In this document: positions 8,856 to 17,596 of the stretch, piece after piece | Position numbering within the stretch: position 1 is the first letter of the stretch | Layout of the letters: each line of letters opens with the position of its first letter | Source of the DNA: Paenibacillus tundrae | GTDB taxonomy: Bacteria; Bacillota; Bacilli; Paenibacillales; Paenibacillaceae | NCBI RefSeq assembly: GCF_030812775.1 | Contig: NZ_JAUSTI010000007.1 | Location: 248,001 to 312,000 of the forward strand | Direction of reading: 5' to 3' | DNA length: 64,000 bases | Translations under genes and position numbers: made by a program | Notes under the pieces: generated by a model | What the model was told of the DNA's origin: nothing | The model's input: the letters and a program-made list of their open reading frames with translations, nothing else | Databases searched by the model: none

Positions 8856-9461
8856 TTAATTTAAATTACTGTTGGTAATAATGATTTGACAGCTTTCATT
8901 CGATATTGTAAGACTTTCTTCTTTCAATATCACTATATTATGGTAGTATTGCTCTAAATCATTTTTTACTTTTATTAAATCTAAACTGCCATTCACGTAC
9001 AAGTATAAAAAATCTACCTTTAGAGTTTCAATGTCAATATCCATTTCTATTTTAATGATATCCTCAAACATACGGTCTACCGGTTCAACACTAACAATTA
9101 TTTTGTTTCCATAATCCATACCAGCTTTACCTAATCCGTGTTGTGTTTCAAATTCTTCTTTCCTTGCCTTAGCTTCTTTTAATCCATAAACTGCGATTAA
9201 GCCCCCGTGGGTATAATCATAACTATCTCCGAACAAAGTAGCTAATCTAGAATAATTAGGAGAACCCATTTTAAAAATATGAATTAATTCACATATAAGC
9301 TCGCATAATGTACTTCTGTAAAATGTTTGTTTTAAACTTATAAACTCATCACTGATTGCATAAAAAGAATCAAAAGTCAACGGTTCATCATCTACAATCA
9401 TACCTGCAAAATAACTTGGCTTGTATAAAAACTCTCTTTTAGATTTATCATTTATATGCAT
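8856..9461 (-). CDS. Immunity protein of the full-length JAB-tip toxin
   Basis: 201-residue predicted cytoplasmic immunity protein. Its ATG at 9461 lies inside the last codons of the toxin frame ending at 9448, with GGGAGG 8 nt upstream, so the two are translationally coupled. It is homologous to the 164-residue protein at 7287-7781 (shared PNYSRLATLFG and IKIEMDID-like blocks) but has an extra charged insertion around residues 90-120. The gene is AT-rich. The immunity function is inferred from the coupling and from the matching pair in cassette B. Confidence 0.78.
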   Translation of the reverse strand: MHINDKSKREFLYKPSYFAGMIVDDEPLTFDSFYAISDEFISLKQTFYRSTLCELICELIHIFKMGSPNYSRLATLFGDSYDYTHGGLIAVYGLKEAKARKEEFETQHGLGKAGMDYGNKIIVSVEPVDRMFEDIIKIEMDIDIETLKVDFLYLYVNGSLDLIKVKNDLEQYYHNIVILKEESLTISNESCQIIITNSNLN

Positions 9462-12400
9462 GAAATATTCCTCCCACTAAATCTGCTACTTCCTTCATCA
9501 TTAACATATCTAATTCTGCTAACTTTCCTTGATTAAATAATGTTTGAAATTGATCTGATTTTTTTACATTTTGTGCAGCTTGAAAGAATATTTGTTGCAT
9601 GTCCATAGTTGTCCAGTTCCAACCATTAGATCCACGTTGTATACTTAATGTTACTCCATTAGGTAAGGTGGCTCTAATTTCAGCCATATTATAACCTCTG
9701 GCAGTTTCTAAATCTTGCCAACTGAAAAGTCCACCGTTGGGATGATTGTGTGTGTATATTGTATCTTTGCTTATACTTTGATAAGGGGATATATCAATAC
9801 TGTTTGGTTTATGATCTGTCATTAATGTACTTATCGGACTGCCATCTTTACTGAAAATAATGCCCCACTCATTTACTTCCGGAGTTCCATCTCTCATCAG
9901 TTTCAAATAATCTTCTGAATATTTTACTGCAGATGAAGAAGGATCGAAAATTGTATAATTACTATAATTACGCCCAATAATATTGCCTTCTTTTATTATA
10001 CCACTTGGTATAATAGTATCCTCATTCGCTTGTTGTTTCCATGCCGTCCAGTTACTATCTAATGCCGACATGTTCTTGCTATTGATCAGCTTATCGGCGG
10101 CTTTATTCAACCCATGTTTGGCCAAGATCGCCAGATTGACGAACATCAGAGCAACACCGAGATCATCCAGCATCTTCTGATCCATCCCAAGAAACGTGGG
10201 ATTGGTGTACGCGTTTCCGTTCTTCAGGTCATTCAGTTTCTGGACATTCACAACAATCATCGTTGCACCTATAGCTGCATCTGCAGCAGCTAGGACATAC
10301 AGAGAGAGCCCGCCTGATGGGATCGCGGATATGATGGCCACCACGCCAAAAATAATATTGAATTGGGCAATCATCATCTGGGGATCTACTATCAACACTT
10401 GGAACGTATACCTGGATAAGTATACCGTTTTTTGCGTTTGTTTGCTTAAATAATCCGGTTTTTGCGGAATGACATGGTCCAGCTCCATCTGATCGAGCCA
10501 TGGACGGATAGATTTAAAGGCATCTCCAAGACCGGTGGACTCCATGAACTGCTCACCCAGACTCTTTTTCCCACTTGAAGATCCTTGCCCAGAAGAGCGA
10601 TGTCCACTAAGTACCGGAGGTGCGGGTAGCATCGCTTGGATTTGGGCTTCCGTTTTCCCTGCCCGTTCTCCTGTTGCCCGAATCTCCTTCGATTGTTGCT
10701 GCCAATTGTAAATCTTCGTACGGTTCTGATTCATCTCCTTGTATTCCTGTTGCTGCTGCGCCAGTTCCACTTGTTTTTGCTCTTTGCTTTTCTTTTCGGG
10801 TTCAGCGGCAGGTTGATTCACATACTTCTTCTGATAGACCGTTTTCTGTTCATCCGGCGTTTTACTGCTCATCCAGTCCTTCGCCTGATTCGCTAGTCCA
10901 GGATCACTCTGAGCTGTCTGTGCAACCTGGCTGCGAATATCAGCGCGCTGTGCATCGGTTAACTGAACTGCCGTTTTCAAATTCATCGACAGATCTATTT
11001 CCTGCTTCATAATTTCGCCATCTGCCAGCATATCCAGATACAGCTCTTCCAGTTCTTGATCGGTCAGCATTTCCGCGAAATCGACTTCGATCTTCTGGAA
11101 ATCCACCTTTTTGCTCTGAATGCCCACCCGGTTGCCACTAAGGACGACATATTGATCCACATTCGTCTGCAAGACAATCTGCTGCTCTGCTTGAATTTTG
11201 AATGATTCCAGCATGCCCTTGTCGTTACCTGAACCCGCCTCAATCTGACTACTCGCCACCACGAGCAGATCTTCCGTCGCGTTCAGGCTAATGTTTCCCG
11301 CATCCAGATGCAGACTGACGCTTCCTTTCTTGAACAATACGCCATCGTCGCCAAGCTGCATACGCGCTTCGCCTGGCATCTCGAACACTTTGGTTGCTGG
11401 CTTATGGAATACAGTCCGGCTTTTCATATCGTCGCTACCACCGCGAACAGAATGAATAGCCATAGACTGTTTCTCTGTCCCACTGGGGAAATATACTTTG
11501 ATGCGTGCACCTTCATCTGGCAAACAGTGAAAGATGTTGTTGCCTTCCCCCGAGTACGGAAACCACCAGTTGCCTTGCTCATCATGTTGGTCGTCGATGT
11601 CCAAATGAACTTTCACCATGTTATTCGCCCGTTTCACGACACGCCCTTCCAGCGATCTACCCTGAAGTTGCTCATTCCGTCGGGATTTGCGTCGTAGGCT
11701 TCGTCTTTGGACGAACAGGTATTCATATCTAATTCTGCCTGCGTTATAGCTAATGACGGATTCGGACACGACCCAGATCTGCCCTTTGAAAGAGACATCA
11801 TCGCCTACTTGGCAGAATTGTTCACTTGTCACACGGTAACGGACAAAGTCAGACTCAGTTACCTTCTTCGCATCGTCACCTTCCGCATGTGCCTTTAGTT
11901 GCTCATACTGTGCTCGATCTTTCATCGCCGTGTACCGAATAGCCTTGATCTCCTGCCCCCACGATAAGTCCGGGACTCCGAAGAATATACGAGGGGCATC
12001 CATCGTAACATCCGGCAAGATGACGGTACCCACACGGGCTGCGAGTCGCTTCATGAATTGCCAGTCCGTCTCCTCATATTGCACAAGCAAGGCTCCGATT
12101 GATGCCTGATCACTGGTCGCCATGTTCTGGGCATCTCCTCCATGGTACTTTCCAGCCAACTGGCGCACAGCATCAGTATATGTCAGACGTTTGTTCTGAT
12201 AGGAACGGCTTTGGGGTGTCATATCCATCACGTAGCTACGCGAGAGTGCATGTACCTCTACAAGCGGGATGCCATCCTCCATCTGGATGTCTACCTTGAT
12301 AATCCCCCCAGCAAACCAGCTTTCCGGTCTTGCATCCGTAATCTTTTGTATAATTAAACTATCCTCAAAGCTGCTATGTATCAAGCATTGCTCTGCTTCC

Positions 12401-12534
12401 TCTTCGCTCATGCGAGCTATAAATACACATTTGGCATGCGTGTTAAATGCTCTCTCAATTCGAAAACTACGCAGCTCCCTGATGTTATATGGCCATGTTA
12501 ACTCATAGCCATCTCCTTGATAAGTTACTTCCAT
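9448..12534 (-). CDS. Full-length VgrG-like contractile-injection spike protein with C-terminal JAB/JAMM-like toxin tip
   Basis: Predicted evolved spike effector of 1028 residues, start ATG with GGGGGAG upstream. In order: gpD/VgrG-like barrel domain (about 1-230) with TDWQFMKRLAARVGT typical of the family; OB-fold spike-base segment (about 290-375); beta-rich repeats (about 385-480); Gln/Lys-rich linker and Ser/Gly stretch (about 560-670); hydrophobic pre-toxin segment with probable membrane-spanning helices (about 715-810); tip (about 837-1028). The tip has NEWG and then THNHP...FSWQD near residue 928, a JAMM-type H-x-H-x6-S-x2-D metal site. The junction to the tip is after WKQQA, about 70 residues earlier than in the three orphan cassettes. 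Its operon partners are a PAAR-like protein, a pentapeptide protein and a second VgrG. No signal peptide, as expected for needle-delivered cargo. The toxin role is inferred from architecture and the adjacent immunity gene. Confidence 0.85.
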   Translation of the reverse strand: MEVTYQGDGYELTWPYNIRELRSFRIERAFNTHAKCVFIARMSEEEAEQCLIHSSFEDSLIIQKITDARPESWFAGGIIKVDIQMEDGIPLVEVHALSRSYVMDMTPQSRSYQNKRLTYTDAVRQLAGKYHGGDAQNMATSDQASIGALLVQYEETDWQFMKRLAARVGTVILPDVTMDAPRIFFGVPDLSWGQEIKAIRYTAMKDRAQYEQLKAHAEGDDAKKVTESDFVRYRVTSEQFCQVGDDVSFKGQIWVVSESVISYNAGRIRYEYLFVQRRSLRRKSRRNEQLQGRSLEGRVVKRANNMVKVHLDIDDQHDEQGNWWFPYSGEGNNIFHCLPDEGARIKVYFPSGTEKQSMAIHSVRGGSDDMKSRTVFHKPATKVFEMPGEARMQLGDDGVLFKKGSVSLHLDAGNISLNATEDLLVVASSQIEAGSGNDKGMLESFKIQAEQQIVLQTNVDQYVVLSGNRVGIQSKKVDFQKIEVDFAEMLTDQELEELYLDMLADGEIMKQEIDLSMNLKTAVQLTDAQRADIRSQVAQTAQSDPGLANQAKDWMSSKTPDEQKTVYQKKYVNQPAAEPEKKSKEQKQVELAQQQQEYKEMNQNRTKIYNWQQQSKEIRATGERAGKTEAQIQAMLPAPPVLSGHRSSGQGSSSGKKSLGEQFMESTGLGDAFKSIRPWLDQMELDHVIPQKPDYLSKQTQKTVYLSRYTFQVLIVDPQMMIAQFNIIFGVVAIISAIPSGGLSLYVLAAADAAIGATMIVVNVQKLNDLKNGNAYTNPTFLGMDQKMLDDLGVALMFVNLAILAKHGLNKAADKLINSKNMSALDSNWTAWKQQANEDTIIPSGIIKEGNIIGRNYSNYTIFDPSSSAVKYSEDYLKLMRDGTPEVNEWGIIFSKDGSPISTLMTDHKPNSIDISPYQSISKDTIYTHNHPNGGLFSWQDLETARGYNMAEIRATLPNGVTLSIQRGSNGWNWTTMDMQQIFFQAAQNVKKSDQFQTLFNQGKLAELDMLMMKEVADLVGGIFHAYK

Positions 12535-12556
12535 ATCTCATCTCCCCCTTTAGAAG

Positions 12557-13258
12557 CTACCTGGCTGAAAATTGAGGGGGAGCTGGATCCATGCCATTGG
12601 TAAGTAAGCTGATTTTCCCACCGCATTTGCAATACAAGCAAGACTTGCTCGTTAACGCGGGTACCCCTTGAATAGATACATTGGAACTCCCATTTGTCCA
12701 CTTTGTCGTTGCTCCAGTCAATGCATCCAATAATGAATTAGACATGGGTAGTGAGACCATAGCGCTAAGTTGGGCTGTAGCTTGAGCGGTAAACGGGGCT
12801 TGTGCTGGTGCAGATGCTGAAGCTGTAGGCATCAAATCTGGCGCACATGGAAATACAGCCTTACCGAATGTTGGTTCTAATGGATCTGGATCAATGATAT
12901 GTGGAAGGGCAGCGTAGTCTCCAATTAGCTTTTCCGCTGTCTTCATAGGATGCAGCTCACTTCTACAGTATCCGAACGAATACAGATTCCCATCAATGTT
13001 TTCTCCCATCTTGGTACAAGGCACGCCGTGCATAACTCTTGGCTCCGATGTGGACGTCACGCAGTCGTCCACTGTTATCATTGGACTCCCATTGATATAC
13101 ACACCATTAGGCTCCAGCTTGTTAAGCACATCCTCATGTGTTCCTAATGTACAATACATATAAGCTCCTGCGGTTACGTAGGTATCCTCACTTCTCCAAG
13201 GTGAGCTTAGCAACTCACCTAGCGTACCTTTATCTAGTACCGTATCTATAATCCCCAT
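12557..13258 (-). CDS. DUF4280 PAAR-like spike-tip protein
   Basis: 233 residues. It has the DUF4280 pattern: an early YVTAGAYMYCTLGTHEDVL segment, then MITVDDC, GYCRSELHP and a Cys-rich end ALTSKSCLYCKCGGKISLL (C-x2-C-x-C-G-G). DUF4280 proteins are PAAR-like tips that cap VgrG spikes in contractile injection systems; the Cys/His residues probably bind a metal at the tip. An Ala/Pro-rich linker (about 150-180) separates the two conserved halves. The start ATG at 13258 has AGGAGGAG upstream and overlaps the previous gene by 29 bp. The VgrG-toxin gene follows 22 bp after its stop, consistent with a spike-tip/toxin unit. Confidence 0.85.
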   Translation of the reverse strand: MGIIDTVLDKGTLGELLSSPWRSEDTYVTAGAYMYCTLGTHEDVLNKLEPNGVYINGSPMITVDDCVTSTSEPRVMHGVPCTKMGENIDGNLYSFGYCRSELHPMKTAEKLIGDYAALPHIIDPDPLEPTFGKAVFPCAPDLMPTASASAPAQAPFTAQATAQLSAMVSLPMSNSLLDALTGATTKWTNGSSNVSIQGVPALTSKSCLYCKCGGKISLLTNGMDPAPPQFSAR

Positions 13259-13772
13259 CTCGTTCTCCTCCTGTTATCTGATTCGGTCTCACGATTAACC
13301 CATATATTCCTGCTTTTAATAACTTCTCGGCTACTTCAAGTCCTACGATCGTCAGATATGAGCGGTAATACGGGACGCACCATATGGAGCTCTCGCTCAA
13401 CCCTTGATGTCCAAGATCTATACCGTTAACTTGTCCGGCTTGAACCTGAACTGCCTCGGGTGCCATCCAGCTCACTTGAGGTAACTCGATCCATTCATAG
13501 AACGTCTGGTTCTGCTGCTCCAGATTCATGACCACTATGCGTTTGTGATGAAGATCTGATTCCATTTTGAGCATGATGCGAGATAGCTCTTCCACATACA
13601 GTTGTATAGGATAGTGGTTAACGATACATGGGGATGTAAACACTTCACCTTGTTTTACATACACCATTTCTTCATCTGCTGTCTGTTCATACCCCCGAAG
13701 CATCCGTTCCGGCCATTGAATAGCCCCTTGCTGCGGGAGACGGCGGTCATATTCGATGATATAGTACTCCAT
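13230..13772 (-). CDS. Unrecognised 180-aa protein in the spike operon (candidate adaptor)
   Basis: 180 residues, ATG at 13772 with AGGAGG upstream, 11 bp after the pentapeptide gene, and overlapping the DUF4280 gene by 29 bp. No catalytic motif, signal peptide or membrane helix is visible. The second half (segments IVVMNLEQQNQTFYEWIEL and VAEKLLKAGIYGLIVRP) vaguely recalls the DUF1629/Imm11-like layout of a beta-rich domain ending in a helix and strand, but I cannot establish that. Its place between the pentapeptide and PAAR-like genes makes a loading or assembly adaptor plausible, which is pure context inference. Confidence 0.65.
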   Translation of the reverse strand: MEYYIIEYDRRLPQQGAIQWPERMLRGYEQTADEEMVYVKQGEVFTSPCIVNHYPIQLYVEELSRIMLKMESDLHHKRIVVMNLEQQNQTFYEWIELPQVSWMAPEAVQVQAGQVNGIDLGHQGLSESSIWCVPYYRSYLTIVGLEVAEKLLKAGIYGLIVRPNQITGGERDGDYRYGTR

Positions 13773-13783
13773 ACGCTAGCCTC

Positions 13784-14923
13784 CTAAGCCTCAACCCATT
13801 CTACGGAAGCTCGTTGCTCAGAGGTCAGTTCAACCCGGAACCGATCCTGTGCAAGCATCCGGCTACCCGATAGATCTGCTCCTGTGAAATTCACCTGCTC
13901 TAGTTCTGCGCCCGTAAAATCACCAGCGATCCTAGCGTACCTAAATGTGGCATGGCTTAGATTCGCTCCCTGAAACCGAAGTCCATGAATACCATAGATC
14001 AGTCCATGCGTCTCTATGAATGTATCCCGTTCACTCCATGCACCATCGAAGCTGGCACCTGTGAGGTTACAATCTCGAAAGTCTGTATCAAGAAGTAGTG
14101 TTTGCCCGTAGTTGGACTGTGTACATTGACAACGTTCAAATCGTGTGCCTAGTAGACTTGCACCTTCAAAGCTGCTTCCACTCAAATCCACTTCCTCGAA
14201 TCTCGCATGATTGAAATCTAGTTCTGCATAATTTCCGTTACAAAGATTAACACCAGCGATATGTTCATAGATATATTCATTCGGTAGCCTGCTTTCCAGC
14301 CAACCTTTGCACGCAATAGAGCTTCTCTGTAATCCGTTGAAACGATATACAGATTCCGTTACTTCGTGGTCCTGATACTCTCCCACACGAACTTCGAACT
14401 GTACCTCTTTTCTGATCGCTTCAAAAGAATCCATTGTACGGATCGTATCCATAGCATGACGAACAGCAAGAACCATATAAACGTGAAAAGGATAGAGCTG
14501 ACCTGCTTGCCATGCCGCTAATGCAGCCTGATCAATCCGATTCATATACCGTTTGCGACCATCTTCGCATTCCTCAATCCATTGATCCATAAAGCTATAG
14601 ATCCAGCTCGCATCATATAAGAATCCACTGACAGGCACTTCACGTTCTTGACGTCTGTCACTCGCGTGCAGCATGTAGGCAGGATCACCTTGAATGAGCC
14701 TTGTCCGCATCAACGATACGTGTATGGTGCTGCACGACTGAAACTCTCCACGCTCTTGCTGCAATAAGATTTGTTCGCACAGCGCCCCGAATAACGGAAC
14801 GAACCCTTGCACGATCTCTGATCTATTCGCAATGTAATATTCATGAAGCTTATGTATTTTGGCGTTTCGCAGCGGCAATGCCTCTTGTTCCAGAAACTGC
14901 TGCCATAGTTCCATCTGATGCAT
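13784..14923 (-). CDS. Pentapeptide-repeat protein of the spike operon
   Basis: 379 residues, start ATG with GGAGG 8 nt upstream. Residues 1-200 are a helical, non-repetitive domain. From about 215 to the end there are A(D/N)LXX-type pentapeptide repeats (for example FEEVDLSGSSFEGASLLGTRF and FTGAELEQVNFTGADLSGS), forming a right-handed quadrilateral helix. Pentapeptide proteins are often encoded with VgrG and PAAR genes in type VI-like clusters. The role is unproven but may be scaffold or adaptor. It lies 19 bp after the 530-residue VgrG and 11 bp before the 180-aa gene, so it is within the operon. It is unrelated in layout to the two short pentapeptide proteins elsewhere in the window. Confidence 0.8.
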   Translation of the reverse strand: MHQMELWQQFLEQEALPLRNAKIHKLHEYYIANRSEIVQGFVPLFGALCEQILLQQERGEFQSCSTIHVSLMRTRLIQGDPAYMLHASDRRQEREVPVSGFLYDASWIYSFMDQWIEECEDGRKRYMNRIDQAALAAWQAGQLYPFHVYMVLAVRHAMDTIRTMDSFEAIRKEVQFEVRVGEYQDHEVTESVYRFNGLQRSSIACKGWLESRLPNEYIYEHIAGVNLCNGNYAELDFNHARFEEVDLSGSSFEGASLLGTRFERCQCTQSNYGQTLLLDTDFRDCNLTGASFDGAWSERDTFIETHGLIYGIHGLRFQGANLSHATFRYARIAGDFTGAELEQVNFTGADLSGSRMLAQDRFRVELTSEQRASVEWVEA

Positions 14924-14942
14924 GGGTTCATCCTCCGCATTT

Positions 14943-16526
14943 TTACTGATTCATTAATATTTCGATTCCTTTGATCACGACCTGTCCTTGATCGATGGTT
15001 AAACCGCCATTACCGTCTTTGGTAGACATATCAATCTGATTCGCCTGAAGGGTCACCGTCTCTGCTACTAATTCCACTTGTTTACTGGCCTGTAGCGTGA
15101 TCTTGTTCTCGCAATTTAGAATAATCGTTCCAGCACTGGTCAAAGTCAGCGTTGCCCCTCCGGTCGAGCCGGTAATCGTGATGCGATCCTCTTCAAAAGT
15201 AATCTTCTGACCCGTCGGTGTTAGAAGGAACTTCGTATTGGGATTCGCCATCAGATCTTCTTTCAGATCCTTATCAAAATTCACAACTGGCTGCAGCCGT
15301 TGCTGCTGTAAAACCGTTGTCGTTCCCCCACCTGCCCCACTGCTATTTCCACTTCCGCTCCCACCTGTATGGGAGGATGCCCCCGATCCAGAGGAAACCG
15401 CACTTGCCGGACTTTCTTCTGCAGGTAGTTTTTGACGAACAGAACTGAGCGCAATGCCCTCAGTTTCTCTAGCATTGGGAAAATAGAGCCTTATACTGTC
15501 ACCTTTTTCAGGCATGCAATACCAACCAGTCTGATCATCCGATGCATACATCGTGGAGTATGGGAACAGATAGGCTGTCGCCAGGCTCCACTCCTGATCA
15601 CTATCAAGATGAACCTGAACCTCGTCTCTCACCACACCCATGATTTTTCCGGAGATGGATGCACCCACCAAACGGGAGTTGTAACGCTTGCGGCGATATG
15701 CAGATGCTTTGTGGCCAAGCACATAATGATGTAAAAGCAACCCCTTTTTCATCTCAGTCCTAATTTCGAACACATATAGTGACTGTCCTTTGAACTGCAC
15801 TTGATCCCCAAGCTGGAGCACCCGATCACGTACCTGTACTTCATAACGGATGTAATCCTTCTCATTGATATCACTCGTCCCCAGCTTAGCTTCTTTCTGA
15901 TAAGCGAGCATATCTTTATACATTCGGTAGTGAGTCGCTTCCAGCTTCCCTGCATCCCGTTGTTCAGGCAGCCCAAGATAGATACGAATGCGTTCCTCCG
16001 TTGATACGGGAACAAGAACCGTATGATAATGTGACGCAAGTCGCTTCAAGAACTCCCAATCCGTTTCTTGATATTGCAGTGTATACGCACCCAGCTTTTT
16101 TTTCTCTATGAAGGTGTTGAAGACTTGTCCATCTGGATAGTGCCCACTAATTTTCTGCATAACGTCAGGAATTAACATACCTACATTCTGATAGGAGCGT
16201 GTTTTGCGCCGAAGATCCATAGCATGTGAATGGGACACAGCCTCCGCTTCAAGCCAGTACACCTTGTTCTCTACCTTCACATGTAGCTTCAATATAATTC
16301 CGTGAAATAAACGTTGCTTTTGACCCTGTTCGTCCGTATAGAACAATTCAACTGGTGTACTCTCGTCCGCCATTCGTACGTACTGTTCTTCCTTCTCTTC
16401 TGGAATCACTCCAGTGAAAGTAAGCTTGCCATGATCATGAACTTTCATGAGTAATGTTACTTCATGGATTCGGATATCAAATGGTTGAATCTGTAATTGT
16501 TCATAACTAATTGTTACTAGAGACAT
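14943..16526 (-). CDS. Toxin-less VgrG/Pvc8-type contractile injection spike protein
   Basis: About 527 residues; ATG at 16526 chosen, a GTG 9 nt earlier is possible. Residues 1-235 form the gpD/VgrG-like barrel (with ETDWEFLKRLASHYHT matching the toxin-bearing paralogue). About 255-375 is an OB-fold base; then a Ser/Gly/Ala linker (about 385-415); and a C-terminal beta-helix-like repeat with regular ITITGSTGG, GTIILNCENKITL, KQVELVAETVTL strands. There is no added effector domain. It is the first gene of the operon, so it may provide structural spike subunits while the paralogue carries the toxin. The product name follows the VgrG/Pvc8 family; the injection machine itself is not in this window. 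Confidence 0.85.
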   Translation of the reverse strand: MSLVTISYEQLQIQPFDIRIHEVTLLMKVHDHGKLTFTGVIPEEKEEQYVRMADESTPVELFYTDEQGQKQRLFHGIILKLHVKVENKVYWLEAEAVSHSHAMDLRRKTRSYQNVGMLIPDVMQKISGHYPDGQVFNTFIEKKKLGAYTLQYQETDWEFLKRLASHYHTVLVPVSTEERIRIYLGLPEQRDAGKLEATHYRMYKDMLAYQKEAKLGTSDINEKDYIRYEVQVRDRVLQLGDQVQFKGQSLYVFEIRTEMKKGLLLHHYVLGHKASAYRRKRYNSRLVGASISGKIMGVVRDEVQVHLDSDQEWSLATAYLFPYSTMYASDDQTGWYCMPEKGDSIRLYFPNARETEGIALSSVRQKLPAEESPASAVSSGSGASSHTGGSGSGNSSGAGGGTTTVLQQQRLQPVVNFDKDLKEDLMANPNTKFLLTPTGQKITFEEDRITITGSTGGATLTLTSAGTIILNCENKITLQASKQVELVAETVTLQANQIDMSTKDGNGGLTIDQGQVVIKGIEILMNQ

Positions 16527-16869
16527 ATCCCTCACTCACCACCTATTTTCTTAGATGTATTAATTTTCTATTTATCGACTTTATAAGTAAAATATTTAAT
16601 GGATTTTGTTAATTTTCATCAAAAAGGATAAAAATAAGACTTTATATACATATGATGTATTCGTATCCGCGCACAAAAATGAAGCAGTATCACTACTGCC
16701 CCTTCTTCTTGTCCATTTAATTATTTTCGTCTTTAACCAGCTTACTTAGCACTTTTATCCCAGTCTTTCCACCCATTAATTCATAGGAGATGAGCATCTG
16801 TTATACTATGGTTAATGAGTTTTAGCTTGAACCTAATATATGATGCCTATAAAGGAGATCTACTTTTGC
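16527..16869. other. Intergenic region with divergent promoters; small hairpin
   Basis: AT-rich gap between the minus-strand spike operon and the plus-strand MmcQ gene. It should contain the operon promoter, but no confident -35/-10 pair stands out. A hairpin GCAGTA / TACTGC lies near 16683-16698 and could terminate a lost minus-strand gene; a 24-codon minus-strand frame (about 16718-16793) might be its tail. Otherwise nothing recognisable. Confidence 0.35.
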
Positions 16870-17217
16870 ATGAACAATATCATTGAATACTGCCTTACGA
16901 AGAAGGGAGCGGTGAAGGACTTTCCTTTTGGGCCAGACATCCTTGTGATCAAGGTTGCTGGGAAAATGTTTGCACTCATTTTTGAAAGCAGACATACGAT
17001 AAACCTCAAATGTGATCCGGTTATTGCGGAAAATTTGAGAGAACAGCATGAGAATGTGCAGCCTGGATATCATATGAACAAAAAACACTGGAACACCGTT
17101 CTGATCAATGAATCTATGGATGAGTCCGATGTATTTCCTATGATTGATCATTCTTATGATCTGGTCTTCGGTAAACTTACCAAAAGTACCCGAGAAGCGA
17201 TCTTGATGAGAATCTAG
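16870..17217 (+). CDS. MmcQ/YjbR family protein
   Basis: 115 residues starting at the ATG at 16870, with AAGGAGAT 10 nt upstream; the in-frame ATGs further 5' lie before this site. It has the small CyaY-like/MmcQ-YjbR fold signature: YCLTKKGAVKDFPFG, then LVIKVAGKMFALI, LKCDP, EQHENVQPGYHMNKKHWNTV and YDLVFGKLTK. Family members are small cytosolic proteins proposed to bind DNA; no reaction is known. Monocistronic and divergent from the spike operon. Confidence 0.88.
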   Translation: MNNIIEYCLTKKGAVKDFPFGPDILVIKVAGKMFALIFESRHTINLKCDPVIAENLREQHENVQPGYHMNKKHWNTVLINESMDESDVFPMIDHSYDLVFGKLTKSTREAILMRI

Positions 17218-17313
17218 TACTTTCTTTTGCTTTCTTCTGAGTCTTATTGAATTCCACTCATCGCCCTACAACTTATATATTCTATATGAATTACTTACGG
17301 TGAACTGCGAAGT

Positions 17314-17532
17314 TCATTTCATGAACTTGTCTACCTTCCCGAACAAAAGTTTGATCCACTGCGTCGGGCCAGGCAGATTAGGTAGAAACAACAAAGTTAG
17401 AGCAAGCATCGCTGACAGTAGTGTAATGCCTCCTGCGACGATTCTTGCTTTTTTTTGTGCTCTACTGCGCCACTCCCCATACACCATAGCTGCTGTCAGT
17501 AAACAGATTCCTACGACAGATACGAATTTCAT
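17314..17532 (-). CDS. Small membrane protein of the germination operon
   Basis: 72 residues from the ATG at 17532 (GGGAGGG 9 nt upstream; an ATG at 17541 is too close to it). Two hydrophobic helices (about 3-18 and 31-51) flank a basic RSRAQKKAR loop. It lies 64 bp downstream of the gerC-type gene on the same strand, so it probably belongs to the same transcript. Small membrane proteins are common at the end of Paenibacillus ger operons; function unknown. Confidence 0.6.
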   Translation of the reverse strand: MKFVSVVGICLLTAAMVYGEWRSRAQKKARIVAGGITLLSAMLALTLLFLPNLPGPTQWIKLLFGKVDKFMK

Positions 17533-17596
17533 TTGTTCCATCCCTCCCTACACTTCTTATGAAAATAAAAGATCACCCGAGAATAATCATCCGAGG

